Below are positions 34,854-44,268 of a stretch of 64,000 nucleotides of DNA, piece after piece. Position 1 is the first letter of the stretch. Each line of letters starts with the position of its first letter. The DNA comes from Solibacillus sp. FSL H8-0538 (GTDB taxonomy: Bacteria > Bacillota > Bacilli > Bacillales_A > Planococcaceae), in NCBI RefSeq assembly GCF_038003525.1, contig NZ_JBBOPI010000001.1, positions 3,677,045 through 3,741,044 on the forward strand. The letters are read 5' to 3'. The notes beneath the pieces were generated by a model, which did not search any database, was not told the origin of the DNA, and worked only from the letters and a program-made list of their open reading frames with translations. The position numbers and the translations under genes are program-made.

Positions 34854-36685
34854 TCCCAGTCCCCCGCTTCATCAAGTTCGTAAGGTAATGTAAAGAAGAC
34901 GGTTGTTCCCACGCCTTCATCACTTTCAGCCCAAATTTTTCCGCCATGTGCCTCAATCATTTCCCTTGCAATGGCCAGTCCAAGCCCTGTACCGCCCATT
35001 GAGCGCGCTCTTGCACGGTCGACGCGGTAGAAGCGATCAAAAATACGCCCTACATTTTCTTTTGGAATACCCATTCCATCATCTGAAATCATCACTTTTA
35101 ACATATTATCAAATACCGTAAATCCAAAACGAATCTCTCCGCCATCTGGTGAATATTTCATTGCATTCGAAATAATATTATCAATAACTTGAGTGAGCTT
35201 ATCGGTATCAACCTCAACAAAATAGCTCGTTTCAGGTAATAACCGTGAAAACTCTACATTCTGGGATTTGGACATTTCAAAACGGTCAATAATCCGATCA
35301 AAGAATTTATTGAATTCCACAAACTCCCGACTTAATTGATAATCCTGGCTATCCATTTTAGATAGCTGCAATAAGTCATTGACGAGACGAATCATGCGCT
35401 CTGTCTCTGTTTGCGTTACGTTAAGAAAGGTTGGTGCAATGTTTTCGTCCTTCCAAGCACCGTCTGCCAACGCCTCTAAATAACTACGCATTGTCGTAAG
35501 CGGTGTACGTAATTCATGCGATACATTCGCTACAAACTCTCGACGCTCCATATCAATTTTCTCTTGCTCCGTAATATCATGTAGTACGGTGATCAGTCCG
35601 TTCACAAAGCCTGTTTCTTTTTGAATAACTGAAAAATTCGCACGCAGAATATACGGTGCTTCCTGAGTGCTAAAGTTTAAATTAACCGATTCTTTCATAT
35701 GAATTAAGTCTTCAAAGCTATAATCTTGATCTAGTCCTAATACTGAAGCAATTGGGCGATTAACCGTCATTTCGCGTGTAACATGTAATTGACTTAACGC
35801 GGGATCATTAATTAAAATTATTTTCCCTTTACGGTCTGTGGCAATTACACCGTCTGTCATATTACTCAGTACACTTGCTAGCTTACGACGCTCCGCTTCA
35901 GTCGTGGCCTGTGCTTCTTGCAAGCGGTTCGTTAAATGATTGAAGGCAATAGCTAATTGCCCAATTTCATCTGTCCCGTAAACACGTACTTTACGAGAGA
36001 AGTTCCCTTTTGACATGGCCTGTGCCTGCTTCCGCATATCCGAAATGGGGCGTGTAATGGTACGTGCGACTAAAATCCCTAAAATAACTGTGATTATTAG
36101 TGACATCGCTGTCCCGGCTGCGAAAATACGATTAATAGTGGTCATATTCTCAAATACTTTTTCAATATTGGATTCAATATAAATGGCCCCAACAACTTCC
36201 CCGTTTGGACCAACCGTATCTAAAACTGGCGTCGCCAAAACCCAGACTCGGTCCCGTGTCTGTTTATCAATCGATATCGTTTCTTGAAATGTTTCTGCTG
36301 AAATTGATTTACGTACAAGATCATCATTGGCACGTTGCCCGACCATCAAGTGATTCGCGCTTTTCGATGTAGCAAGCACACGGTTACGACTATCTATGAC
36401 GCGGATTTCATTAATATCTACTGTAGAAAATTCTCTTAAAATAACACTCAAACTTGCCTCTAGTGTAGGCGTCGTTTCATTACGTTCCTTTAAAATTTCT
36501 TCACGGATGCTATATTGCACGAGTTCAATTCGTTGCAATATAGACTCCTGAAAGTTGGTTTTTAGCGTTTGTTCAAGTTCCTTAGAAAAGTACAAACCAA
36601 TAATTTGTAGCGCAATGATGATCAGCAAAACATAGATAAGGACAAGCTTTACATGAATCGATTTAAAAAAACTTACTTTTTGCAT
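34850..36685 (-). CDS. walK: WalK, essential cell-wall sensor histidine kinase
   Basis: The 611-residue protein matches the family length. Membrane helices near 10-32 and 185-207 flank an extracytoplasmic sensor domain. A HAMP domain (about 208-258), PAS domain (about 262-365), H-box FVANVSHELRTPLTTM and catalytic blocks NIISNAMKYSP, DDGMGIP and GTGLGLAI follow. WalK senses wall synthesis and phosphorylates WalR. AGGAGT precedes the ATG; walR ends 5 bases upstream. Confidence 0.97.
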   Translation of the reverse strand: MQKVSFFKSIHVKLVLIYVLLIIIALQIIGLYFSKELEQTLKTNFQESILQRIELVQYSIREEILKERNETTPTLEASLSVILREFSTVDINEIRVIDSRNRVLATSKSANHLMVGQRANDDLVRKSISAETFQETISIDKQTRDRVWVLATPVLDTVGPNGEVVGAIYIESNIEKVFENMTTINRIFAAGTAMSLIITVILGILVARTITRPISDMRKQAQAMSKGNFSRKVRVYGTDEIGQLAIAFNHLTNRLQEAQATTEAERRKLASVLSNMTDGVIATDRKGKIILINDPALSQLHVTREMTVNRPIASVLGLDQDYSFEDLIHMKESVNLNFSTQEAPYILRANFSVIQKETGFVNGLITVLHDITEQEKIDMERREFVANVSHELRTPLTTMRSYLEALADGAWKDENIAPTFLNVTQTETERMIRLVNDLLQLSKMDSQDYQLSREFVEFNKFFDRIIDRFEMSKSQNVEFSRLLPETSYFVEVDTDKLTQVIDNIISNAMKYSPDGGEIRFGFTVFDNMLKVMISDDGMGIPKENVGRIFDRFYRVDRARARSMGGTGLGLAIAREMIEAHGGKIWAESDEGVGTTVFFTLPYELDEAGDWE

Positions 36686-36690
36686 GTCAT

Positions 36691-37401
36691 TTACTCCTGT
36701 TCAGGATTTCGTAAATAATAGCCGACTCCTCGTCGAGTGACAATCCACATTGGGTGACTAGGGTTATCTTCAATCTTCTCACGCAGACGACGAATCGTTA
36801 CATCTACTGTTCGTACGTCACCGAAATAATCATAGCCCCATACGGTTTGCAGCAAATGCTCACGCGTCATCACTTGGCCAATATGTTTCGCTAAATAATG
36901 AAGTAACTCAAATTCACGGTGCGTTAGTTCAATCGACTCTTCGCGCTTTAATACTAAATACGCATCCGGCTGAATTGTTAATGAGCCGACAACGATATCA
37001 TTTGTTTCCTCCACAGCCTCTTCGACTTGTGCTGCAACATTTAATCGGCGCATATTTGCTTTTACGCGTGCAATTAACTCACGCGTGCTAAATGGTTTGG
37101 TAACATAATCGTCAGCCCCCATCTCCAATCCAAGCACTTTATCAATTTCAGAGCCCTTCGCCGTTAGCATAATAATTGGGAAATCGTATTTTTTACGAAC
37201 TTCACGACAAACTTCCATACCATCACGCTTTGGTAGCATAATATCTAACAGCATTAAATCCGGTTGCTCTTCTTCAATTTTTTCTAACGCTTCGTCTCCG
37301 TCATAAGCACAAATAACACGGTAGCCTTCTTTAATTAAATTAAACTGCAAAATGTCTGCGATCGGTTTTTCATCATCCACTACTAAAATAGTTTTATTCA
37401 T
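36691..37401 (-). CDS. walR: WalR, essential OmpR-family response regulator
   Basis: The roughly 236-residue protein has a receiver with acidic pocket DD (9-10), phospho-acceptor Asp53 (LLDIMLPK) and the conserved Lys near 102 ([10 protein letters not shown]), then a winged-helix DNA-binding domain with [16 protein letters not shown]. It controls autolysins and wall hydrolases through paired TGTWAH boxes. AAAGGAAG favours the ATG at 37401. It is first gene of the wal operon. Confidence 0.97.
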   Translation of the reverse strand: MNKTILVVDDEKPIADILQFNLIKEGYRVICAYDGDEALEKIEEEQPDLMLLDIMLPKRDGMEVCREVRKKYDFPIIMLTAKGSEIDKVLGLEMGADDYVTKPFSTRELIARVKANMRRLNVAAQVEEAVEETNDIVVGSLTIQPDAYLVLKREESIELTHREFELLHYLAKHIGQVMTREHLLQTVWGYDYFGDVRTVDVTIRRLREKIEDNPSHPMWIVTRRGVGYYLRNPEQE

Positions 37402-37549
37402 TATCCACTCTTCCTTTCGCAATACTATCTATTATCAAAAGATTTATTTGTTTTCTAAATTCCTACTACTAACTCTATCATGCTTTAACTTTTGATGCAT
37501 TAAACAGATGTTTTTGTGCAATTATTTTCTGGGAAATAAACGCATAAAT

Positions 37550-37742
37550 GAACAAAAGCGCTAAAGCGCCTGCTTAGCCCCGACAGCTGCTTTCGAGCCC
37601 GAAGTGAAGGCGCTCTCTTTGCCTTCACCCGAGGGATCGAAGCGACCTCAGGGGGGCTGGCGCTTTAGCCTAGACGTTGCATTTACTTTTTTAAAAGTTA
37701 TCCACATGGCGAAATTTTATAATTTCCTTCACAATAAAAAAA
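37550..37742 (+). repeat. Interspersed repeat R1, copy C (complete form)
   Basis: The left AAAAGCGCTAAAGCGCCTGC and AGCCCCGACA pair with GGGGCTGGCGCTTTAGCC, enclosing an inner GAAGTGAAGGC/GCCTTCACC hairpin, so most of the left 130 bases can fold into one long stem. The right part has TTGCATTTACTTTTTT, a perfect DnaA box TTATCCACA (37698-37706), AAATTTTATAATTTCCTT and CAATAAAAAAA, which is the U-tract of the next terminator. Confidence 0.85.
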
Positions 37743-37744
37743 GA

Positions 37745-37768
37745 ACAGTCCGTTCGAAAATGGACTGT
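37745..37768 (-). terminator. Rho-independent terminator of the M23 peptidase gene
   Basis: Arms ACAGTCC and GGACTGT with a 10-nt loop; U-run on the minus strand is the end of R1 copy C. Confidence 0.85.
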
Positions 37769-37777
37769 CGAAATGGT

Positions 37778-39253
37778 TTATTTTAAATAAGATAAAGGAT
37801 TAACATATGAACCGTTTTTATGCACTTCAAAATGTAAATGTATACCCGTTGAACGTCCTGTTGATCCCATAATGCCCATGCTAGATCCTTGTGCGACTAC
37901 TTGTCCAACCGAAACACTGATTTTTGATAAGTGTGCGTAAATTGTTTCATATCCATTGTTATGATTCACAACGATTTTATTACCGTATGTACCGTCCCAG
38001 CCTGTAAACGTTACAACACCATTATCAGATGCTTTAATCGCATAGTTTGAAGGACGTGCAATATCAATGCCGCGGTGGTAAGAGCCCCAACGTGCGCCCA
38101 TATCGCTTGAAATGTATCCCCCGTTTGTCGGCCAAGCAAATGTACCTGTACCACGAGAAGGTATCACTTTTGTGCCTATAACAACAACGCGATTTTCTGG
38201 CTCTTGAAGAATTGTTTCACTTGTTTGAGCACGTTCGACACGAATGCCGTTTTCTTCAGTAATTAAATAGGAAACTTCTTTCTTACCAGATGCTCCTTCT
38301 TGTTTAACAACTTTCTCACCTTTAAGCATTGTGTCATCTTCTTCAGTAATCTTTGCGTAATCAATATTTTCAGTGTTCTTTTTTTCATAAACTACATTTA
38401 CTGAAACATATGGCTTATGTACTGTTACATTAATTTGTTGACCAATATTTAATACCGAATCTTCATTAATCGACGGATTTAATGCTACTAGCTCTGCTGT
38501 TTTTAGACCATGTGCATGCGCAATAGAGCCTAATACATCTCCAGCTTTAACCGTGTAAAGCTGTTGCTCTAATGACCCTGTTTGCAGTAGTTGCACCGCT
38601 TCTTCTACCGTAACAATCGATGAAGGCAATACAGATGCTTCACTACCTGTTATATCTGCGGATAAAGCTATTTCTAAAATACGAGTTGCATCTTTCTGCA
38701 ACGGTGGTAATTCGGCAATAGCTACTTGTCTAGTATTCAATTCATCTATCTCTTCTTGCGAAACATATTGAAGTTTCAATAAGTTAATAGCATCTTCATA
38801 GTCGTTTTGATCCTTTAAGTAAGCAACTGGCGTACCGTTCACCTGCAACGCATAGGCTTGTGCCTCTACTTCGATTACTTCTTGAAGTTTTTCTAATGTT
38901 TCACTATCTTTTGCTTCTACCTTAAATACTTGCTCCGGTATTACTGTAATATTCGAACTAGCATCAACAAATAATTCCTTATATTGAATTCTAGCTTCTT
39001 GCTCTTTTTGTTCAACTAATTGTTGAATAACTGTTTCGTCTGATACCGAACCAATATATGAATTAGCCACATAGACGTGGTATATCTTTTCGAATGCATC
39101 TTTATCTTCTATCTCTTTTGCGAAACCTAGATTAAAAGTCAAGCTGGATATTAAAAATGCTAATACTGCAGCCTTCTTAAACTTACCATTTTGACGATTA
39201 AAAAGACTTAAATTTAGTTGTTTGAAGTCTATTTTGTTCCATTTCGAACTCAT
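37778..39253 (-). CDS. Secreted LysM-G5-M23 cell-wall endopeptidase
   Basis: The protein is about 491 residues. An N-terminal hydrophobic segment (about 26-45) directs export. A helical region is followed by a LysM module (LYTVKAGDVLGSIA to IGQQINV), a G5 domain and a C-terminal M23 domain with HRGIDIA and HLHFEVHKNG zinc-binding motifs. It should cleave peptidoglycan cross-links, and such enzymes are often WalR targets; it directly follows the wal operon on the map. GAAGGGG supports the ATG at 39253 over an ORF start 24 codons earlier. Confidence 0.92.
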   Translation of the reverse strand: MSSKWNKIDFKQLNLSLFNRQNGKFKKAAVLAFLISSLTFNLGFAKEIEDKDAFEKIYHVYVANSYIGSVSDETVIQQLVEQKEQEARIQYKELFVDASSNITVIPEQVFKVEAKDSETLEKLQEVIEVEAQAYALQVNGTPVAYLKDQNDYEDAINLLKLQYVSQEEIDELNTRQVAIAELPPLQKDATRILEIALSADITGSEASVLPSSIVTVEEAVQLLQTGSLEQQLYTVKAGDVLGSIAHAHGLKTAELVALNPSINEDSVLNIGQQINVTVHKPYVSVNVVYEKKNTENIDYAKITEEDDTMLKGEKVVKQEGASGKKEVSYLITEENGIRVERAQTSETILQEPENRVVVIGTKVIPSRGTGTFAWPTNGGYISSDMGARWGSYHRGIDIARPSNYAIKASDNGVVTFTGWDGTYGNKIVVNHNNGYETIYAHLSKISVSVGQVVAQGSSMGIMGSTGRSTGIHLHFEVHKNGSYVNPLSYLK

Positions 39254-39331
39254 GATAAAGCCCCTTCCGATAGATAACCTATAACCATTTGTATAGGTTT
39301 TTTTTATCGTGCATAAAAAACACACTTATCT

Positions 39332-39360
39332 AATGTACCATATTCCTTATTTCGGGTGAA
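39332..39360 (-). promoter_or_regulatory. Candidate promoter of the M23 peptidase gene
   Basis: Minus-strand TTCACC and TACATT with 17-bp spacing, about 80 bases before the ATG. Confidence 0.5.
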
Positions 39361-39375
39361 GATTTTACAGCTCTT

Positions 39376-39392
39376 TGTAATATAATTGTATT
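39376..39392 (+). promoter_or_regulatory. Candidate WalR box
   Basis: TGTAAT-N5-TGTATT matches the WalR consensus TGTWAH-N5-TGTWAH with one mismatch, just upstream of the M23 promoter. It would fit wall-hydrolase control by WalR. Confidence 0.45.
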
Positions 39393-39583
39393 ATTTTCTA
39401 AATTTTTATTACATCCGACTTAATGCAGTACGAGTATGATTAAGGGTGTAGCATTTATTTTTATATTCAAATAACAAGAGTTCTTTACTATTTTATTTTT
39501 ATTTACTTATTACTTTTTACTTTAAAGCTATTTCGTTAAAATAAGAGCTAGAGAACAACACAAAGTGATTGGAGAGATTTTTA

Positions 39584-40477
39584 TTGAGTGACCATTCAAA
39601 GACATCACAACCACATGTGATGCAAAAACCTTTATTGACTGGTAAATTTTTTATACGTATTATTTTAGTTATAATAGGTGCTCTTATCTTCGCTGTCGGA
39701 CTTGAGTTATTTTTAGTCCCTAACCAAGTAATGGATGGTGGTATAGTTGGTATTTCTATTATGGCTTCCCACATATTAGGTGTACCTTCCGGGGTATTTA
39801 TCTTCACCATCAACCTTCCCTTCCTATACCTTGGATACAAACAAATTGGTAAAACCTTTGCAATTACTACTGCTGTTGGAATTACCGTACTTTCAGTTGC
39901 AACCATCTACTTACATCAACTAGAACCTTTTACCACTGATGTACTACTAGCGACTGTATTTGGTGGTATTATTTTAGGTGTCGGTGTAGGTATTGTTATC
40001 CGTTTTGGGGGATCACTAGACGGGACTGAAATTTTAGCTATCCTATTTACGAAAAGGCTTCCTTTCTCAGTAGGTGAGATCATTATGTACGTCAACTTAC
40101 TGATTTTCACAGCAGCTGGTTTCGTCTTTACATGGGAACAAGCAATGTATTCGGTTATTGCCTACTATATTGCCGCTAAAATGATTGACATTGTAGTTGA
40201 AGGATTAAACGAATCTAAATCTGTTCACATTATTAGTGATCATGCTGATATTATTGGTCAGGCAATCATTGACCGCTTAGGACGTGGTGTTACATACTTA
40301 AATGGCCAAGGCGCTTACACAGGTGATGATAAAAAAGTTATCTTCACTGTAGTAACCCGTATCGAAGAAGCAAAATTAAAGAGCATTGTGCAAGAACTTG
40401 ATCCGAACGCCTTTATGTCTATTAGCAATGCTGCGGAAGTTAGTGGCGGACGCTTTAAGAAAAAAGATATTCACTAA
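39584..40477 (+). CDS. YitT family membrane protein (DUF161 + DUF2179)
   Basis: The roughly 297-residue protein has five to six hydrophobic segments with VGLELFLVPNQVMDGGIVG-like and GGSLDGTEILAILF motifs, followed by a soluble DUF2179 domain (about 215-295) ending ISNAAEVSGGRFKKKDIH. Its transport substrate is not established. The start is a TTG with GGAGAG 7 bases upstream. It is the only plus-strand gene between the wal region and ssb. Confidence 0.88.
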   Translation: MSDHSKTSQPHVMQKPLLTGKFFIRIILVIIGALIFAVGLELFLVPNQVMDGGIVGISIMASHILGVPSGVFIFTINLPFLYLGYKQIGKTFAITTAVGITVLSVATIYLHQLEPFTTDVLLATVFGGIILGVGVGIVIRFGGSLDGTEILAILFTKRLPFSVGEIIMYVNLLIFTAAGFVFTWEQAMYSVIAYYIAAKMIDIVVEGLNESKSVHIISDHADIIGQAIIDRLGRGVTYLNGQGAYTGDDKKVIFTVVTRIEEAKLKSIVQELDPNAFMSISNAAEVSGGRFKKKDIH

Positions 40478-40487
40478 TAGTAGTTCT

Positions 40488-40527
40488 ATCCCGCCAGCAT
40501 GCATCAGCGTGCTACGGGATTTTTTTT
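40488..40527 (+). terminator. Rho-independent terminator of the yitT-like gene
   Basis: Arms ATCCCG and CGGGAT with inner AGCA/TGCT pairing, followed by an eight-T run. Confidence 0.92.
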
Positions 40528-40705
40528 AGTTGGAGTAGCGAGGCTATTTTGAAATTAATGCATTCCATTCTAAAACATAACGTGCAATTGATTTAGGCCG
40601 AAACTACATACTATCTATACACTTACAAGTTACCTTTTCAATATTCTTATATTTCACTTACTACATTAAATTTGGCTGCAGCTCCAACATCGATAAAATT
40701 AGAAA
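40528..40705. other. Gene-free stretch beyond the purA terminator
   Basis: No gene, repeat copy or clear signal is visible. It separates the convergent ends of the YitT-like gene and purA. Confidence 0.4.
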
Positions 40706-40734
40706 AACCCCTAAAGGTTGATCCCTTAGGAGTT
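40706..40734 (-). terminator. Distal terminator of the purA transcription unit
   Basis: Arms AACCCCTAAAGG and CCTTAGGAGTT; U-run on the minus strand (40703-40707). It lies beyond the tandem duplication and was probably the original purA terminator. Confidence 0.75.
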
Positions 40735-40740
40735 GCATTT

Positions 40741-41037
40741 TCATTATTCCCAAATATCATTTACGACGTCCGCTCTCTCCGTTCGCGTTTGCAGCTGACG
40801 CTTCGCTTTCGCTGCAGAACAAACGTCGGGTAAAATCAATACTTCTAACGGATTACCCTTTAGGAGTTAAGATTTCATTATTCCCATATATCGTTTACGA
40901 CGTCCGCTCTCTCCGTTCGCGTTTGCAGCTGACGCTTCGCTTTCACTGCAGAACAAACGTCGGGTAAAATCAATACTTCTAACGGATTACCCTTTAGGAG
41001 TTAAGATTTCATTATTCCCATATATCGTTTACGACGT
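40741..41037 (-). repeat. Tandem 134-bp duplication at the purA 3' end
   Basis: Two units (40741-40874 and 40875-41008) are followed by a third partial copy that is the real purA end (41009-41037). Each unit contains the last 26 coding and stop bases of purA, a flank with CTCCTAAAGGG, and a hairpin region with CGTTTGCAGC and GCTGCAG..CAAACG. The distal unit has drifted slightly, the proximal one is nearly exact. Confidence 0.9.
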
Positions 41038-42298
41038 TTGTTTGCTCCCGAGCTGGACCTACTGAGAACGTCATTAGGTTAATGCCTGTAAGCTCTAGTA
41101 CCCGTTCGATGTATTTACGTGCATTCTCAGGTAATTCCTCTAACGTACGGACATTTGTTACATCCTCTGACCACCCTGGAAGCTCTTCGTACACAGGTTT
41201 ACACTGTTCAATAATGTGTAAGTTCGCTGGATATTCTGTAATGATTTCACCGTTATAGTCGTAAGCTGTACAAATTTTTACTGTCTCTAAACCTGATAAA
41301 ACATCGATTGAGTTTAAAGCTAAATCCGTAATTCCTGATACACGGCGAGAGTGACGTACGACAACTGCGTCAAACCATCCAACACGGCGGGGACGACCTG
41401 TTGTGGTACCGTATTCACGTCCCACTTCGCGGATTTGATGTCCAATTTCATCGTGTAATTCACTTGGGAACGGACCATCACCTACGCGAGACGTATACGC
41501 TTTACATACACCAACTACACGAGATATAACATTTGGACCTACACCAGCGCCGATTGCCACGCCACCTGCTACTGGATTTGATGATGTAACGAATGGGTAT
41601 GTTCCTTGGTCCACGTCTAGCATAATACCTTGTGCACCTTCAAATAGCACTTTACCTCCTTCATCGATTACATCATTTAAAATTTTCGATGTATCTGTTA
41701 CATAATGGGCAATTTCTTGACCATATGCATAATATTCTTCAAAAATGTCCTCGAAGTTTAGGCCTTCCACTTCATAAAATTTCGTAAATAAACGGTTTTT
41801 CAGTTCTAAGTTTGTTCGTAATTTTTGTTCAAAAATATCTTTATCTAAAAGATCTGCCATCCGAATACCAATACGACCTACTTTATCTTGGTAACATGGG
41901 CCAATCCCTTTTGCTGTTGTGCCTATTTTTTGATTGCCACGGCTTGCTTCGTCTACGATGTCTTGGTGGATATGATAAGGAAGAATAACGTGAGCACGAT
42001 TTGAAATACGTAAGTTAGATGTCTCAATACCGCGAGCCTGTAATCCTTTTAATTCAGTAACAAGTGATTTCGGGTTAACAACTAAACCATTTCCCATAAC
42101 TGATATTTTTTCTTTATAAAATATACCCGATGGAATTAAGTGTAACTTATACGTTTCATCACCAATTTTAATCGTGTGACCTGCATTATCTCCGCCAGCA
42201 AAGCGTGCAATTGCATCTGCTTTTTTTGAAAGGAAGTCCGTAATTTTACCTTTACCTTCATCTCCCCATTGCGTTCCAACTACAACAACTGATGTCAT
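41012..42298 (-). CDS. purA: Adenylosuccinate synthetase PurA
   Basis: The 428-residue protein has the GTP-binding loop [11 protein letters not shown] near the N terminus, [26 protein letters not shown] and [13 protein letters not shown], all PurA signatures. It makes adenylosuccinate from IMP, Asp and GTP in AMP synthesis. GGAGG 8 bases upstream supports the ATG at 42298. Its last codons are repeated twice downstream. PurR-like boxes lie upstream. Confidence 0.98.
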   Translation of the reverse strand: MTSVVVVGTQWGDEGKGKITDFLSKKADAIARFAGGDNAGHTIKIGDETYKLHLIPSGIFYKEKISVMGNGLVVNPKSLVTELKGLQARGIETSNLRISNRAHVILPYHIHQDIVDEASRGNQKIGTTAKGIGPCYQDKVGRIGIRMADLLDKDIFEQKLRTNLELKNRLFTKFYEVEGLNFEDIFEEYYAYGQEIAHYVTDTSKILNDVIDEGGKVLFEGAQGIMLDVDQGTYPFVTSSNPVAGGVAIGAGVGPNVISRVVGVCKAYTSRVGDGPFPSELHDEIGHQIREVGREYGTTTGRPRRVGWFDAVVVRHSRRVSGITDLALNSIDVLSGLETVKICTAYDYNGEIITEYPANLHIIEQCKPVYEELPGWSEDVTNVRTLEELPENARKYIERVLELTGINLMTFSVGPAREQTNVVNDIWE

Positions 42299-42350
42299 AC
42301 TGAGCACCTCCGAAAGACGCTTCTCGCGTCCTTGTTATCAAGCAAGAAAC

Positions 42351-42380
42351 ATTGTAACAATTCATACTATATTACGTCAA
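42351..42380 (-). promoter_or_regulatory. Promoter of purA
   Basis: Minus-strand TTGACG (42375-42380) and TACAAT (42351-42356) with 18-bp spacing, about 50 bases before the start. Confidence 0.7.
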
Positions 42381-42397
42381 CAAAAAACAAATAAAAA

Positions 42398-42439
42398 ACA
42401 CGAACATTTATTAGCTAACGCTAATTACATGTTCGTGTT
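42398..42439 (-). promoter_or_regulatory. Inverted PurBox pair that also forms the dnaB terminator hairpin
   Basis: Arms AACACGAACAT and ATGTTCGTGTT contain two inverted CGAAC cores 25 bp apart, resembling the paired PurBoxes bound by Bacillus PurR, and sit just upstream of the purA -35. The same sequence is a stable hairpin with inner TTAGC/GCTAA pairing and a U-run (42392-42397), directly after dnaB, so it probably also ends dnaB transcription. Confidence 0.7.
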
Positions 42440-42447
42440 CCAGGAAA

Positions 42448-43809
42448 TCAGTCCCTTGGTGGCGGTGCTTCATATTGTGACCAGTCCACATTGAGAAATT
42501 TATTAAATTCTTTACGGAAAGCAAGTGTTACGGTACCTGTTGGACCATTACGCTGTTTGGCAATAATAATTTCAATCATATTCTTACTTTCGGATTCTTT
42601 ATCGTAATAATCATCACGGTATAAGAAGGCAACGATATCCGCATCTTGCTCAATTGATCCCGACTCACGTAAATCACTCATCATCGGACGTTTATCCTGA
42701 CGTTGTTCTACACCACGTGATAACTGAGATAACGCAATGACGGGAACTTTTAATTCACGCGCTAATCCTTTAAGGGAACGCGAAATTTCAGATACTTCCT
42801 GTTGGCGATTTTCCCCAGGCTTCCCACTACCTTGGATTAACTGCAAGTAATCGATCAAAATCATGCCAAGCCCATGCTCTTTTTCGAGACGACGACATTT
42901 TGCACGAATTTCGTTAATACGAATACCTGGTGTATCATCAATGAAAATACCCGAGTTTGATAAGCTCCCCATAGCCATCGTTAGCTTACCCCAGTCGTCT
43001 GTCGTTAGGGCACCTGTACGTAACACCTGTGCGTCAATATTACCTTCCGCACAAAGCATACGCATAACAAGTTGGTCTGCCCCCATCTCTAGTGAGAAAA
43101 TTGCTACGTTTTCACGCGCCTGTACGGCCACACTTTGCGCGACGTTTAGCGCAAAGGCTGTTTTCCCTACTGAAGGACGAGCTGCTACGATAATTAAATC
43201 ATTGCGCTGGAAACCCGCAGTTATATGATCTAAATCACGGAAGCCGGTCGGAATACCGGTAACATCACCCTCCCGTGATTGGAGCTGCTCAATTTTATCA
43301 AATGTTTGTACAAGTACATCTTTTACGTGCTTAAAATCCCCCGCATTTTTACGGTTGGAAACTTCTAGCATCTTTTTTTCGGCTTCAGATAACAAAGCCT
43401 CTACTTCATCTTCACGAGTATAGCCATCTTCTGCAATTTTTGTTGCAACACGAATAAGTCGACGAAGAAGTGCTTTTTCTTCTACAATTTTTGCATAATG
43501 TGCAATGTTGGCAGCTGTCGGTACAGCGCTCGCAAGCTCCGTTAAATACGATAGCCCGCCCACATCCTCAAGCTCTTTTTTAACCGATAGTTCTTCTGTT
43601 ACTGTGACAACATCTATCGCTTTCCCTTGATCGCTTAATGTGAGCATCGTTTGGAAAATTTTCTGATGTGCTGTCCGGTAAAAATCTTCCGCGATTAAAA
43701 TTTCTGATGCCGTGATAAGCGCTTGTGGTTCAAGGAATATGGCACCGATAACCGATTGCTCAGCTTCATAGTTATGCGGCGGAACGCGGTCCATCATGGA
43801 TTCGTTCAT
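42448..43809 (-). CDS. dnaB: Replicative DNA helicase (DnaB family, DnaC in Bacillus)
   Basis: The 453-residue protein has an N-terminal DnaB domain (PPHNYEAEQSVIGAI) and a RecA-like C domain with Walker A ARPSVGKTAFALN, NVAIFSLEMGADQL and Walker B MILIDYLQLI. It unwinds DNA at the replication fork. AAGGAGC precedes the ATG; it follows rplI by 12 bases in the conserved gdpP-rplI-dnaB unit. Confidence 0.97.
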   Translation of the reverse strand: MNESMMDRVPPHNYEAEQSVIGAIFLEPQALITASEILIAEDFYRTAHQKIFQTMLTLSDQGKAIDVVTVTEELSVKKELEDVGGLSYLTELASAVPTAANIAHYAKIVEEKALLRRLIRVATKIAEDGYTREDEVEALLSEAEKKMLEVSNRKNAGDFKHVKDVLVQTFDKIEQLQSREGDVTGIPTGFRDLDHITAGFQRNDLIIVAARPSVGKTAFALNVAQSVAVQARENVAIFSLEMGADQLVMRMLCAEGNIDAQVLRTGALTTDDWGKLTMAMGSLSNSGIFIDDTPGIRINEIRAKCRRLEKEHGLGMILIDYLQLIQGSGKPGENRQQEVSEISRSLKGLARELKVPVIALSQLSRGVEQRQDKRPMMSDLRESGSIEQDADIVAFLYRDDYYDKESESKNMIEIIIAKQRNGPTGTVTLAFRKEFNKFLNVDWSQYEAPPPRD

Positions 43810-43821
43810 AGTGTTCGCTCC

Positions 43822-44268
43822 TTATTCTTCTGTAACCTGTACTTTAAGTATTGCCTTTACTTCAGGATGTAGTTTTACCGGAACATTAGTGAAGCCTAAA
43901 GAGCGGATGCCCTCGTTACATTCCATTTTACGTTTATCAACTTTAAAGCCGTGTTTCTTTTGTAGCGCGTCTGCGATTTGTTTTGTTGAAACAGACCCAA
44001 AAAGACGGCCACCTTCACCAGATTTTGCTTTTAATTCAACTGTTAATGCTTCCAGCTGCGCTTTTAAATCTTTTGCGGCTTGAAGTTCAGCAGCAGCATT
44101 TTTTTCTTCTAATTTCTTTTGACCCTCTAATTGACTCATTGCTTGGTTACTCGCTTCTACCGCAAAACCATTTTTAATTAAAAAGTTTTGCGCGTAACCG
44201 TCCGCCACATTTTTAATTTCACCTTTTTTACCTTTACCTTTAACATCTTTTAAAAATACTACTTTCAT
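43822..44268 (-). CDS. rplI: 50S ribosomal protein L9
   Basis: The 148-residue protein starts [20 protein letters not shown] and has the two-domain L9 layout joined by a long Lys/Glu/Ala helix; [16 protein letters not shown] begins the C domain. It overlaps gdpP by 4 bp (ATGA), a conserved arrangement. Confidence 0.98.
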   Translation of the reverse strand: MKVVFLKDVKGKGKKGEIKNVADGYAQNFLIKNGFAVEASNQAMSQLEGQKKLEEKNAAAELQAAKDLKAQLEALTVELKAKSGEGGRLFGSVSTKQIADALQKKHGFKVDKRKMECNEGIRSLGFTNVPVKLHPEVKAILKVQVTEE

